DNA of 64,000 nucleotides from JAVKSL01 sp039583695. GTDB taxonomy: Bacteria; Actinomycetota; Acidimicrobiia; Acidimicrobiales; JAJPHD01. Position numbers and translations under genes: made by a program. The DNA is taken from the NCBI GenBank assembly GCA_039583695.1, contig JAVKSL010000001.1:59571-123570 (forward strand). The letters run 5' to 3'. The notes under the pieces are model-generated. The model was not told the origin of the DNA. It saw only the letters and a program-made list of their open reading frames with translations, and ran no database searches. Of this stretch, positions 17,382 through 26,474 are shown one piece after another (position 1 is the first letter of the stretch; each line of letters opens with the position of its first letter).

Positions 17382-18374
17382 CTGGAAGAGCGCACATCAG
17401 CCATTCTCCGGGCCGTGGTCACGGAGTACATAGACACGGCAACCCCGGTCGGGTCTGCCCGCGTCGTCTCCGCGCCCGGGGTGTCGGTGTCGGCCGCAAC
17501 CGTGCGCAACGAGATGGCGTGTCTGGAGCACGAGGGCTACCTGGCCCAGCCCCATACCAGCGCCGGGCGGATCCCCACCGACAAGGGTTACAGGTTCTTC
17601 GTCGACCAGCTGATCGGGCAGCCCAGCCTGGAGCCAGGTCAGTACCACCAGGTGAGGGAGTTTTTTGCCCATGCACACGGAGAGCTGGAGCAGATCCTGC
17701 ACGCCACGTCCAGCCTGTTGTCCCGGCTAACAGATCAGGCTGCGGTGGTGGTTGGTCCTCCCCACGATGTGGCCACCATCCGCTCCATCCAGCTGGTGGC
17801 CATGAACCGGCGGACCGCGCTCTTGGTCTGGGTCTGCTCCAACGGCTCGGTCGACCGCCGGACCCTCGAGCTGGCCACCGAAACCGACGACGACACCCTC
17901 GGGGCGGCGTCGGCCTATCTGATGCACCACCTGCTCGGGCGCAGCCTGGCGTCGCCCGGGGTTGTGCCTGCGTGTGGGGACCCGGCTGTGGACTCGCTGG
18001 TGGGCGCGGCCCTGGCGTCCATGTGCCAGGCCGAGGAGGTAGAGCAGATCTTCGTGGGGGGTGCCTCGCGGATGGCCAATGCCTTCTTGGCCGTGGACAC
18101 CGTGCGCGCGGTGCTGGCCATCCTCGAGGAGCAATACGTGGTGGTGAGCTTGCTTCGCGACGTGATCAGCCGGGGCCTCACGGTGTCGATCGGCGCCGAG
18201 AACACCCTGGCGCCGCTGGAGCAGTGCGCGGTGGTGGTGGCGCGCTACCAGGGCGAGGGTTCTCAGGTGGGCTCGCTGGGGATTCTCGGTCCGACCCGGA
18301 TGAACTACCCCCAAGCCCTGGCAGCGGTGGCGATCGTCGGTGAGCGCCTCGGGTGCTACCTGAGTGAGGGCTAG
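17382..18374 (+). CDS. hrcA: Heat-inducible transcription repressor HrcA, apparent CTG start
   Basis: 330 residues if translation begins at CTG 17382. An in-frame stop (17373-17375) lies immediately upstream, and a near-perfect GAGGAGGTG ribosome site ends 7 bases before the CTG. The residues from the CTG (LEERTSAILRAVVTEYIDTA) are the conserved HrcA winged-helix start; the next ordinary start, GTG 17415, would remove its first helix. Downstream are VSAATVRNEMACLEHEGYL and QPHTSAGRIPTDKGYRFFVD, the HrcA DNA-binding signature. HrcA represses chaperone genes through CIRCE elements; no CIRCE was found upstream here. dnaJ follows after 5 bp, the usual hrcA-dnaJ order. Confidence 0.93.
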   Translation: MEERTSAILRAVVTEYIDTATPVGSARVVSAPGVSVSAATVRNEMACLEHEGYLAQPHTSAGRIPTDKGYRFFVDQLIGQPSLEPGQYHQVREFFAHAHGELEQILHATSSLLSRLTDQAAVVVGPPHDVATIRSIQLVAMNRRTALLVWVCSNGSVDRRTLELATETDDDTLGAASAYLMHHLLGRSLASPGVVPACGDPAVDSLVGAALASMCQAEEVEQIFVGGASRMANAFLAVDTVRAVLAILEEQYVVVSLLRDVISRGLTVSIGAENTLAPLEQCAVVVARYQGEGSQVGSLGILGPTRMNYPQALAAVAIVGERLGCYLSEG

Positions 18375-18379
18375 AAGCA

Positions 18380-19543
18380 TTGCCGGCTGACTACTACGCA
18401 CTGTTGGGGGTGACCCGCGGCGCCACCGAGGAGGAGATCAAGAAGGCGTACCGCCAGCGCGCCCGCGAGCTGCACCCCGACGCCAATGGGGGAGACCCCG
18501 CGACTGAGGAGCGCTTCAAGGAAGCCACCTTGGCCTACGAGACCCTGCGTGACGCCGAGAAGCGCCGCCGCTACGACATGTTCGGCCCGGAGGCTCTGCG
18601 GGGATCAGGGGCTGCGGCGAGCGGAGCGAGCGTGAACGACATGTTCGGGGCGGGGCTCGGGGACCTGCTGGGGGCATTCTTCAGTGGCGGCGCCGGGCCG
18701 TTCGGGACCGGTGGCGCCGGCGGCTTCGCCGGCGCGGGCCAGGGCCGGCCGCGGCCAGCCCAGGGGGCGAACATGGAGGTGAGCCTCGAGCTGGGCTTCG
18801 AGGAGGCCGTGTTTGGCGTGACCCGGGACGTGAGCGTCCGGCTCCCGGTGACGTGCTCGACCTGCTCGGGCAATGGCGCTGCCCCGGGGACCTCCCCGGT
18901 GCCGTGCGCGGCTTGCGGCGGCCTGGGCGAGCTACGCCGGGTACGCCAGTCGATCCTGGGTCAGATGGTGACGGCCAGCCCGTGCAACCGCTGCAAGGGG
19001 ACTGGCCAGACTGTGGAGTCGGCGTGCCCGGCCTGCCGGGGCGAGGGGCGCCGGACCGAGGAGCGGACCTGGCCGGTCGAGGTCCCAGCCGGGGTGGACG
19101 ACGGGTCCACGCTTCGCCTGACGGGTCGGGGGGCGTCTGGGACCCGGGGCGGTCCGGCGGGGGACCTGTACGTGCACCTGCGGGTCCGGCCCCACGCCAG
19201 GTTCCGCCGGGACGGCTACGACCTCGTGGAGTCGTTGCACATCCCGATGACCCAGGCCGCGCTGGGAGCCACTCTGGTCTTGGAGACCCTGGACGGCGAC
19301 GAGGAGCTGGTTGTGCCGGCGGGGACCCAGAGCGGGCGGACGTTTCGTCTGCGGGGCAGGGGAGTGCCCCACGTGCAGGCCCGGGGGCGCGGGGACCTGA
19401 TGGTGGAGGTATGCGTGGACACTCCGGAGGACCTGTCGAGCGAGCAGGTGGAGCTGTTGCGCCAGCTGGCCGTGCTCCGGGGCGAGGAGGTCGCTGCGGG
19501 TGACGGGGGCATCATGCACAAGATCCGTTCTGTCTTTCACTGA
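18380..19543 (+). CDS. dnaJ: Chaperone protein DnaJ (DnaJ2 type)
   Basis: 387 residues from TTG 18380. J domain at residues 3-68 (DYYALLGVTRGATEEEIKKA, HPD at RARELHPDANG), Gly/Phe-rich linker (FFSGGAGPFGTGGAGGFAG), then four zinc-finger motifs: CSTCSGNG, CAACGGLG, CNRCKGTG, CPACRGEG, followed by the C-terminal substrate-binding domains. It stimulates DnaK ATPase and delivers unfolded clients. The motif set is complete. It is the second gene of the hrcA operon and is probably controlled with it. Confidence 0.96.
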   Translation: MPADYYALLGVTRGATEEEIKKAYRQRARELHPDANGGDPATEERFKEATLAYETLRDAEKRRRYDMFGPEALRGSGAAASGASVNDMFGAGLGDLLGAFFSGGAGPFGTGGAGGFAGAGQGRPRPAQGANMEVSLELGFEEAVFGVTRDVSVRLPVTCSTCSGNGAAPGTSPVPCAACGGLGELRRVRQSILGQMVTASPCNRCKGTGQTVESACPACRGEGRRTEERTWPVEVPAGVDDGSTLRLTGRGASGTRGGPAGDLYVHLRVRPHARFRRDGYDLVESLHIPMTQAALGATLVLETLDGDEELVVPAGTQSGRTFRLRGRGVPHVQARGRGDLMVEVCVDTPEDLSSEQVELLRQLAVLRGEEVAAGDGGIMHKIRSVFH

Positions 19544-19582
19544 GCAAGTGGTCGACCGGCATCCCTGCATAAGGGCCTCTAC

Positions 19583-19662
19583 GAGAACAACCTGGGCGGC
19601 GAAGCCGCTCAAACGCGGTCCTCATCAGGGCTATAGCTGTGTCCGCCGCCCAGGTTGTTCTC
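19583..19662. repeat. 19-bp perfect inverted repeat
   Basis: gagaacaacctgggcggcg at 19583-19601 and its exact reverse complement at 19644-19662, with 42 bp between. An inner ccgc/gcgg pair (19605-19618) adds a stem inside the loop, and the flanks (agggcct on the left, aggccct on the right) extend the pairing after a small internal loop. Confidence 0.8.
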
Positions 19663-19686
19663 TGCCAGGCCCTAAGGGTCCGCTCC

Positions 19687-19763
19687 GCAACTACTCGCGC
19701 GGCCGCTTCACATTCGGCCTTGGTGTTGCTACATGTTCGGCCTCCGGCCGCACAAGTAGTTGC
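19687..19763. repeat. Second inverted repeat
   Basis: gcaactact (19687-19695) pairs with agtagttgc (19755-19763). Inside, ggccgc and gcggcc-like segments can pair further. Together with the outer near-inverted flanks it forms a second long hairpin immediately after the first. Confidence 0.6.
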
Positions 19764-19931
19764 TACGCGGTCCCTAAGTGAAGTAGAAAAGGACGGCTCA
19801 GCTCTTGGGGTGCCGGCTGGTCACCCTTGATGGCCGCTTGCGGATGGGCGCCGACCGGTTGGGCTGCGTGGTGGTGCATGATGAGTTCTGACCGGGCGGG
19901 AAAGCCATGCTGACGTCGGAGGCCGCAGCAC

Positions 19932-20681
19932 ATGCACAATGACGCAGCCGCCTTGGAGGCCTCCGCAGCCCACGTGTTCGTGGAGGACCTGGGCGAGCCG
20001 TGCGTCGCCGAGGCAGACGTGCACCACCTGTCGCGGGTTCTCCGGCTGCGGCCCGGGGAGGTGGTGACCGCCTCGGATGGGGCGGGCAGGTGGCGTCGCT
20101 GCCTGTGGACGGGCCCCGGCTGCGCCCTGGCGCCCGACGGGCCGGTGATCGTTGTGGATCGCCCCGAACCGGCGGTGACGGTGGGGTTTGCGCTGACGAA
20201 GGGGGATCGTCCGGAGCGTGTGGTTCGTGGGCTGACTGAGGTGGGGGTGGACCGGGTGATCCCCCTCGTCGCCGCCCGGTCGGTGGTTCGCTGGGGGCCG
20301 GAGCGGGCGGAGGCTCACGTCGCAGGGCTGAGCAGGGTAGCCAGGGAGGCAGCGATGCAGTCGCGCCGCGCTTGGCTGCCCGAGGTGGTGCCCCTGGTCA
20401 GCGTGGGCGTCTTGTTGGCGGGCAACGTGAGGCTGGCCGGGGTGGGCGTGCTGGACAGGGTTGCACTGGCTCAGCCGGGGGGCGCTCCGCCCTCGCTGGA
20501 TCGACCCTGCATCCTGGTAGGGCCCGAGGGGGGTTGGGACGCCTCAGAGCTGGCAGATGGGCTCGCCTTGATCGGTCTCGGCCCGAGCATCATGCGCGCC
20601 GAGACTGCGGCGGTGGCTGCCGGAACCATCCTGTGCGCCCTGCGTGCGGGGATCGTGAGCACAAGCACTCCACGCAGCTGA
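19932..20681 (+). CDS. rsmE: 16S rRNA (uracil-1498-N3)-methyltransferase
   Basis: 249 residues. The N-terminal PUA-like part contains HHLSRVLRLRPGEVVTASDG; the SPOUT methyltransferase part has GFALTKGDRPERVVRGLTEV, REAAMQSRRAWLPEV, LVGPEGGWDASEL and the knot motif LGPSIMRAETAAVAA. These are the diagnostic RsmE motifs. The enzyme methylates U1498 in the decoding region of 16S rRNA using S-adenosylmethionine. In many actinobacteria it follows dnaJ, as here, though a long structured spacer separates them in this genome. Confidence 0.93.
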   Translation: MHNDAAALEASAAHVFVEDLGEPCVAEADVHHLSRVLRLRPGEVVTASDGAGRWRRCLWTGPGCALAPDGPVIVVDRPEPAVTVGFALTKGDRPERVVRGLTEVGVDRVIPLVAARSVVRWGPERAEAHVAGLSRVAREAAMQSRRAWLPEVVPLVSVGVLLAGNVRLAGVGVLDRVALAQPGGAPPSLDRPCILVGPEGGWDASELADGLALIGLGPSIMRAETAAVAAGTILCALRAGIVSTSTPRS

Positions 20682-20759
20682 CCTTGCGGAAAGTTCGTCT
20701 CGATTGTTCCCGAGCGGGGTGACCTGCAGGTCGACCCAGGCTGGCCCACAATTGCGCTG

Positions 20760-21362
20760 ATGCCCTTCGCTGACGATCGGGGAGAGCCGCGCGCCTCGGT
20801 GGGGCTCGCCGCCTACCGTGGGCGTCGCCGTCGGGTTCGGCGATTGCGCTGGGTGGCGCGGAGTTCGGTGCTGGTTGGCCTGTGCGTCGCGGTGGTGCTG
20901 GCTCTCACCCGATTCGCCTTCCAGTTCTACGCAGTGCCGTCAGCATCGATGCTGCCCACGCTTGCCGTGGCGGGTCGCATCTGGGCCCAGAAGATTGGCA
21001 TCAACGTGGAGCACCTGAGTGCTGGTACCATCGTGGTCTTCAAACGCCCCCCCACCGACCACCTTGACCCCAACATCGCCGATGTGGTCAAGCGGATCGT
21101 GGCGGTTCCCGGAGACGTGGTCAGCTCGGCCGGTGGCCATCTCTTGGTTGACGGACAGGTGGTCCGGGAGCCGTACCTGCGACCCGGCACAGCCACGACC
21201 GGGGTCGTCAGCCAGGTAGTCCCTCCCGGTGACTACTTCGTGATGGGCGACAACCGGGGCAACTCCTATGACAGCAGGTTCTTCGGGCCCATCCCAGCCA
21301 CCTCGATAGTCGGGAAGGTGGTTGCCCAGGTCTGGCCTCCGTCAGAGCTCCGGGCCTTCTGA
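20760..21362 (+). CDS. lepB: Signal peptidase I
   Basis: 200 residues with one N-terminal membrane anchor (residues ~38-57). Catalytic Ser lies in YAVPSASMLPTL, the catalytic Lys in VVKRIVAVPGDVV, and the C-terminal signature is YFVMGDNRGNSYDSR. It cleaves signal peptides of secreted proteins on the outer face of the membrane. The first ~35 residues are Arg rich, as expected for the cytoplasmic side. It is a compact member, and only one membrane segment is seen. No partner gene is evident. Confidence 0.95.
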   Translation: MPFADDRGEPRASVGLAAYRGRRRRVRRLRWVARSSVLVGLCVAVVLALTRFAFQFYAVPSASMLPTLAVAGRIWAQKIGINVEHLSAGTIVVFKRPPTDHLDPNIADVVKRIVAVPGDVVSSAGGHLLVDGQVVREPYLRPGTATTGVVSQVVPPGDYFVMGDNRGNSYDSRFFGPIPATSIVGKVVAQVWPPSELRAF

Positions 21363-21421
21363 GGGTCGCCCGGTCACTCGCCAAAGTCGCCGAAGTCCCA
21401 TCGGTCTGGCAAGCTGGAAGC

Positions 21422-22441
21422 ATGTCTGGCGCGGATAGGGCTCACCTCGGCCCTGGGCGGAGCGGGGCGTCCCCCCGCTCCGGCCTGACCGCCCTGGCCG
21501 CGAGGGTCGCTGACGTCGCCCTCGAGGCCAGCGTGGTGGGCAGCTTCTCCGGCTTTGGCTACCGGGCTCGCCAGCGCATCTGGGACTGGCCGGCGGCCCC
21601 CGCCGGCTCGATGGACAAAGTCGTGGTCATGGTCACCGGGGCGACCTCGGGGATCGGCCGGACCGTAGCCAGCGCTCTTGCCAGTGCCGGGGCGACCGTG
21701 CTCGTGTCCGGACGGAGCCCGGACAAGGTCGGCTCGGTCGTGGCCGAGATCACCGGCGCGGGAGGGCGGGCTCTGGGGGAGGTGGCTGACCTGGCATCCT
21801 TGCGGGCGAGCCGGGAGATGGCCCTGCGGGTCGCCGCCGCGCACCCCCGCCTGGATGTGCTCATCCACTGCGCGGGCGGGCTGGGCCGCTCCCGGCAACG
21901 ATCCGTCGATGGTTACGAGCTGACCGTGGCCACCCAGGTCCTAGCGCCATTCCTGATCACCAGGGAGCTGAGCGCCACGCTTGTGGCGGGCGCGCCGTCG
22001 AGGGTGATCACGGTGACCTCCGGTGGGGCATACGCGTCCCGCTTGTCGCTGGCCGCCCTGCAGAGCCCGCCGGAGCCGTACCGGGGGGCGGCGGTCTACT
22101 CACAGGCCAAAAGGGCACAGATAGTGCTGGCGGGGGAGTGGGGGCGCCACCTGGCTCCCTTGGGCGTGGCGGTGCACGTGATGCATCCCGGCTGGGTGGA
22201 CACGCCCGGGCTGGTGTTGGGGATGCCCCGGTTTCACCGCTCGATGCGCCCGCTTCTACGCACCCCGCAGGAGGGAGCCGACACGGTGTGCTGGCTGGCC
22301 AGCGCGGCGCCCGAGCTGCTCGGCACCGGGCAGCTCTGGGCAGACCGGCGGCCCCGCAGCCCCTACCACCTGCCGAGGACACGCGAGGCCCCCGCAGAGC
22401 GGGAGGCCCTGTGGGAGTGGTGCGAGCGGCAAACCCACTAG
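21422..22441 (+). CDS. Short-chain dehydrogenase/reductase
   Basis: 339 residues. After a ~60-residue N-terminal extension (EASVVGSFSGFGYRARQR), the Rossmann core starts VVVMVTGATSGIGRTVASAL (TGxxxGIG), with LIHCAGGLGRSR (NNAG equivalent), the catalytic Ser in ITVTSGGAYAS, and Tyr/Lys in YSQAKRAQIVLAGEW. The extension and the VHVMHPGWVDTPG segment resemble the DHRS12-like branch of the family. The substrate is unknown. It is apparently monocistronic between lepB and a GAF-ANTAR gene. Confidence 0.87.
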   Translation: MSGADRAHLGPGRSGASPRSGLTALAARVADVALEASVVGSFSGFGYRARQRIWDWPAAPAGSMDKVVVMVTGATSGIGRTVASALASAGATVLVSGRSPDKVGSVVAEITGAGGRALGEVADLASLRASREMALRVAAAHPRLDVLIHCAGGLGRSRQRSVDGYELTVATQVLAPFLITRELSATLVAGAPSRVITVTSGGAYASRLSLAALQSPPEPYRGAAVYSQAKRAQIVLAGEWGRHLAPLGVAVHVMHPGWVDTPGLVLGMPRFHRSMRPLLRTPQEGADTVCWLASAAPELLGTGQLWADRRPRSPYHLPRTREAPAEREALWEWCERQTH

Positions 22442-22513
22442 CCTTCCAGGTGCCATCCTTTATATCTCTCCGATCTCGGGGAACGGTGCCAGTTGCACCA
22501 CAAGGGAGTTCCC

Positions 22514-23263
22514 GTGGCTTATCCCGACGACCTATGGAGTGCGGTGGCAGAGGTCTCCGGGATCCTGCTCTCTGCCGAGAGCCTCGAGACGACGCTGGCG
22601 CGGGTGGCCGACCTGGCGGTGCGCTGCATCGCCGGATGCGACGCGGTGGGGGTGACGCTGTTCGTGAACGGCAAGGCCACCACCAGGGCGGCGACGGGCG
22701 GGCTCGCCTACGAGGTCGACCACTACCAATACGATGTCGGCGACGGGCCGTGCCTGTCTACGGCAATGGACAGCGAGGTGCACGAGATCGAGGACATGTC
22801 CGCATCGTCGCGCTGGCAGGCCTTTTGCCGCCACGCCGCCGAGCGGGGGATCAACTCGTCGGTCTCGTTCCCCCTGGTGGTCCGCGGGGAGTCGCTCGGA
22901 GCCCTCAACTTCTACTCCCGCAGGGCCGGCGCGTTCACCGATGGCGACTGGGAGGTTCCGTTGGCCTTCGCGGCCCAGGCGGCAGTGGCGCTGGCGAACG
23001 CCGAGGCCTATGCGGCCAGCGTGGCGCTGGCAGCTCAGCTGCGCGAGGCGCTGGCCTCACGGGGAGTGATCGATCAGGCCAAAGGGATCCTGATGGCCCA
23101 GCAGGGATGGGGGGAGCACGACGCCTTCGTGGCGCTCAAGGCGATATCCAGCCGGCGCAACCTCAAGCTCCACCAGGTTGCTACGGAGATTGTTGCCTCT
23201 GCGACATCGGGTGAGGGGACCGTGGCGGAGAATGGCCTGGGCGAGCCCTCGGCCCTGACGTAG
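22514..23263 (+). CDS. GAF-ANTAR domain regulator
   Basis: 249 residues from GTG 22514, preceded by AAGGGAG six bases upstream; a TTG at 22493 is less likely. Residues ~20-160 are a GAF domain (LARVADLAVRCIAGCDAVGV, DVGDGPCLSTAM, SVSFPLVVRGESLGALNFYS) and ~175-235 an ANTAR domain (ALASRGVIDQAKGILMAQQG, ALKAISSRRNLKLHQVATEI). ANTAR proteins bind tandem RNA hairpins and prevent premature termination; the ligand sensed by the GAF domain is unknown. It shares overall design with the gene at 13406 but has a short tail. Confidence 0.88.
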   Translation: MAYPDDLWSAVAEVSGILLSAESLETTLARVADLAVRCIAGCDAVGVTLFVNGKATTRAATGGLAYEVDHYQYDVGDGPCLSTAMDSEVHEIEDMSASSRWQAFCRHAAERGINSSVSFPLVVRGESLGALNFYSRRAGAFTDGDWEVPLAFAAQAAVALANAEAYAASVALAAQLREALASRGVIDQAKGILMAQQGWGEHDAFVALKAISSRRNLKLHQVATEIVASATSGEGTVAENGLGEPSALT

Positions 23264-23277
23264 GCAGACGTAGGCAC

Positions 23278-25266
23278 TCAGCCGCTCTCTGCGACCGGCG
23301 CTTGGGCGGCCGCCCGAGCGGCGATCTCGGCCACAACGTCGGCGTTGGCCAGGGCGGTCACGTCGCCGAGCTGGCGGGACTCGGAGACGTCGCGCAGCAG
23401 CCGGCGCATGATCTTGCCGGAGCGGGTCTTGGGCAGCTCGTCGGTGAACACGATCGACGCCGGCCGGGCGATCTTGCCAATCTTGCTCGCCACATGTGAT
23501 CGCAGTGCCACCACCAGCGCCTCGTTCCCGACCACCGGCTCGCCCGTCTCACGATCCACTGGGCGCAACGTGACAAAGGCAGCAATTGCCTGGCCCGTCG
23601 TCTCGTCCGCCCGCCCGATCACCGCGGCCTCGGCGACGGCCGGGTGGTCCACCAGGGCCGACTCCACCTCCAACGTCGAGATACGATGCCCAGATACGTT
23701 CATCACGTCGTCGACCCGGCCGAGCAGCCAGTAATAGCCCTCGGTGTCCCGCTTGGCCCCGTCCCCCGCAAAATACACCCACTTGCCCGACGCCGGGTCC
23801 GAGAACCGGCTCCAGTAGGTCTCCACGAAACGATCATCGTCGCCGTACAAGGTCCGCAACATGCCCGGCCAGGGCCGGGTGAGCACCAGGTAGCCGCCTC
23901 CTCCGAGCGGAACCGACTTGCCGGCAGAGTCCACCACGTCGGCAAAGATCCCCGGCAGGCAGAACGTAGCCGATCCCGGCTTGAGCGTCGTGACCCCAGG
24001 CAGCGCAGAGATCATCATGTTGCCGGTCTCGGTCTGCCACCAGGTGTCGACCACCGGGCAGCGGTCCCCGCCAATGTGGGTGCGGTACCACATCCAGGCC
24101 TCGGGGTTGATCGGCTCGCCCACGGTGCCGATCACCCGCAACGACGAAAGGTCGTGGCGCGCCGGGTACTGGGTGCCCCAGCGCATCATGGTCCGGATAG
24201 CGGTCGGTGCCATGTAGCACTGGGTGACCCCGTAGCGCTCCACTATCTCCCAGAATCGGTCCTTGTCCGGGTAGCTCGGCACTCCCTCGAACATGACGCT
24301 GGTGGCGCCGTTGGCGAGCGGTCCGTACACGATGTAGGAGTGCCCGGTGACCCAGCCGATGTCGGCGGCGCACCAGTACACGTCGGTCTCCGGGCGCAGG
24401 TCGAAGACCAGCCGGTGGGTGGTCGCCACCCCGGTCAGGTATCCGCCGCAGGTGTGCACGATCCCCTTGGGGCGCCCGGTGGTCCCCGAGGTGTACAGCA
24501 GGTACAAGATGTCCTCGGCGTCCATCTGCTCCGCCGGGCACTCCGCCGCCTGCGAAGCGACCAGCTCGTGATACCAGTGGTCCCGACCGGCGACCATGTC
24601 GATGAGATCGCCTGTCCGGCGCACCACCACCACCGACTCCACCGAAGGCGCACCCGCCAGGGCCGCATCCGCGAATCGCTTCAGCTCCACCACCGCCCCG
24701 GCCCGCAGCGACCCGTCGCAGGTGATAAGCGCCTTGCACGCCGAATCGTTGATCCGATCGCGCAGCGCCTCGGCCGAGAACCCCCCGAACACCACCGAGT
24801 GCGGTGCCCCCACTCGCGCGCACGCCAGCAGAGCGACGGGCAGCTCGGGCACCATCCCCATGTATATGGCCACCCGGTCGCCCTTGCGGATCCCGAGCGA
24901 CCGCAGGGCGTTGGCCAGCCGGCAGACCTCGGCGTGCAGCCCGGCGTAGGTGATGGTTCGGGTGTCGCCTGGCTCGCCCTCCCAGTGCAGCGCCACCCGG
25001 TCACCGTGGGTGGCCAGGTGGCGGTCCAGGCAGGACTCGGTGACGTTCAGCCGCCCGCCCACGAACCAGCGGGCGAAGGGGGCGTTGGTCCAGTCGAGCA
25101 CCTGGTCCCAGCCCCGCCGCCAGTGTAGCCGACCGGCCTCAGCCGCCCACCAGGCTTCCGGGTCGGCCTCGGCCTCGGCGTAGATGTCCGGCGAGCCGCC
25201 CAGCCCGGGCGGGGGCGGGAAGCGGCGTTGCTCGTCGAAGAGCGCCTCGATCGTGGTTTCGGCCAT
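23278..25266 (-). CDS. acs: Acetyl-coenzyme A synthetase
   Basis: 662 residues from ATG 25266 (MAETTIEALFDEQRRFPPPP), the typical length. It activates acetate to acetyl-CoA through acetyl-AMP. Signatures: YTSGTTGRPKGIVHTCGGYL (P-loop A3), DIGWVTGHSYIVYGPL, VDTWWQTETGNMMI (A5), GRVDDVMNVSGHRISTLEVE (hinge and A8), and LPKTRSGKIMRRLL holding the catalytic lysine that is usually controlled by acetylation. No acetyltransferase/deacetylase gene is adjacent. It converges with the upstream GAF-ANTAR gene, 14 bp apart. Confidence 0.96.
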   Translation of the reverse strand: MAETTIEALFDEQRRFPPPPGLGGSPDIYAEAEADPEAWWAAEAGRLHWRRGWDQVLDWTNAPFARWFVGGRLNVTESCLDRHLATHGDRVALHWEGEPGDTRTITYAGLHAEVCRLANALRSLGIRKGDRVAIYMGMVPELPVALLACARVGAPHSVVFGGFSAEALRDRINDSACKALITCDGSLRAGAVVELKRFADAALAGAPSVESVVVVRRTGDLIDMVAGRDHWYHELVASQAAECPAEQMDAEDILYLLYTSGTTGRPKGIVHTCGGYLTGVATTHRLVFDLRPETDVYWCAADIGWVTGHSYIVYGPLANGATSVMFEGVPSYPDKDRFWEIVERYGVTQCYMAPTAIRTMMRWGTQYPARHDLSSLRVIGTVGEPINPEAWMWYRTHIGGDRCPVVDTWWQTETGNMMISALPGVTTLKPGSATFCLPGIFADVVDSAGKSVPLGGGGYLVLTRPWPGMLRTLYGDDDRFVETYWSRFSDPASGKWVYFAGDGAKRDTEGYYWLLGRVDDVMNVSGHRISTLEVESALVDHPAVAEAAVIGRADETTGQAIAAFVTLRPVDRETGEPVVGNEALVVALRSHVASKIGKIARPASIVFTDELPKTRSGKIMRRLLRDVSESRQLGDVTALANADVVAEIAARAAAQAPVAESG

Positions 25267-25709
25267 GGGCGCCAGGCTATTGGAGGAATCGAGCCTGTGC
25301 TCCGCAGCCGCCGTGCCCACTCGATTACCCGCCCGAACGCGGGTCGGCCCCAAGTAGCCGTGAGGCTCGCGCCCCCCGGGCTCCTCGGGGCCAGACCGCG
25401 GGTTGGTATCGGCCTTGACGAGGCTGGCACCCCATCGTTCACCGAACTACCCTGACCCCAGCGACCTCGCCATCCCGGCTGCTCTGGAGAACTGGAAGCC
25501 TTGCGACCCCCTGCTCCCCGGCCCCCGTTTGGCTGCGTCGACTGAAGCTGGACTTAGTGTACCCCAGCCTCGCGGGCCTGTCAAGAGGCGAATTTTTTGC
25601 CACGCGCAACCACTTCGTAACCCGGCACGTGCCGTTGGGTTGGTGGATGACCCACGTAGCTTGTGCGGAACGGAGCCGGCTGCTGCATCCTGACTAGGGT
25701 GGCCCGGCG
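25267..25709. other. Divergent intergenic region
   Basis: About 440 bp between acs (minus) and a hydrolase gene (plus). One small hairpin (acccgc 25327-25332 with gcgggt 25339-25344) and a run of six T at about 25594 are visible; both promoters should lie here. A coding-like scrap reading GRVGIGLDEAGTP near 25395 resembles the GRIGLDEA scrap near 7470. No gene could be supported. Confidence 0.35.
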
Positions 25710-26474
25710 ATGCTGACCAGCTTTGGGCAGGGCCGGATCTTCGGCTCCCGGACCGGCTCGGGCGCAGCCTGGGTGCTGGCCCTTCACGGGTGGCGGCGAA
25801 CCCACCTGGACTTCGATGCGGTCCTCGGGGTGGGACGGGACGAGCTCGATGCCGTCGCGCTCGACCTTCCGGGCTTTGGCACCACGCCGCCGCCCCCGGA
25901 GGCCTGGGGCTCGGCCGGGTACGCCAGTGCTGTGGCTCCCGTGCTGGCGGACCTGGTGGCCGAAGCTGGGCGGCCGGCGGTGGTGCTGGGACACTCTTTC
26001 GGTGGGCGGGTTGCGCTCCGGCTGGGGCTGGGATGGCCAGAGCTGGTGGGGGCGCTGGTGCTCAGCGGGGTTCCTCACCTCGGGGAAGTGGGCACGGAGG
26101 TCCCGCGAACGGCGGCAACATTTCGCCTCGGAAGGGCGCTGCACCGGAGGGGGCTGCTCGGTGAGCCCACCATGGACAAGCTCCGGGATCGCTACGGGTC
26201 CGCCGACTACCGGGCTGCGGATGGGGTCATGCGAGGCGTGCTGGTGCGGGCGGTGAATGAGCGCTACGAGTCCTCGCTGGACGCCCTGGCCGGGCCGGTC
26301 GAGCTGGTGTGGGGGGAGGCTGACCTTGTCGCCCCGCTGGCCGGCGCGCAGCGGGCCGTCGAGCGGCTGGGTGTGCGGGGGCGGCTGAGCGTGTGCCCCG
26401 GGGTGGGCCACCTCACGGTCCTGGAGGCGCCCGAAGCGCTGCGCCAGGCGCTCGAGCGACACCGGCCTTGCTGA
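25710..26474 (+). CDS. Alpha/beta hydrolase
   Basis: 254 residues of the alpha/beta hydrolase fold. The oxyanion-hole region is LALHGWRRTHLDFD, the nucleophile elbow is VLGHSFGGRVALRL with Ser near residue 95, the acid is in VWGEADLVAPL and the catalytic His in CPGVGHLTVLEAP. The substrate cannot be inferred. The gene overlaps the start of the next gene (MurF-like) by 7 bp and is probably translationally coupled to it, suggesting a common cell-wall or envelope context. Confidence 0.85.
   Translation: MLTSFGQGRIFGSRTGSGAAWVLALHGWRRTHLDFDAVLGVGRDELDAVALDLPGFGTTPPPPEAWGSAGYASAVAPVLADLVAEAGRPAVVLGHSFGGRVALRLGLGWPELVGALVLSGVPHLGEVGTEVPRTAATFRLGRALHRRGLLGEPTMDKLRDRYGSADYRAADGVMRGVLVRAVNERYESSLDALAGPVELVWGEADLVAPLAGAQRAVERLGVRGRLSVCPGVGHLTVLEAPEALRQALERHRPC

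Larger units (their letters stand above)
19544..19931. other. Intergenic region with nested inverted repeats
   Basis: 388 bp between dnaJ and rsmE without a supportable gene. Two strong inverted repeats (19583-19662 and 19687-19763) follow each other, and the flanks cctaagggtccgc (about 19671) and gcggtccctaag (about 19767) are themselves near-inverted, enclosing the second one. It may encode a structured RNA or be a remnant of a small palindromic mobile element. Confidence 0.5.

Noticed and set aside
23644..25128. 494-codon open frame on the plus strand opposite acs
   Set aside because: Antisense shadow of a complete acetyl-CoA synthetase; no motif and biased composition.
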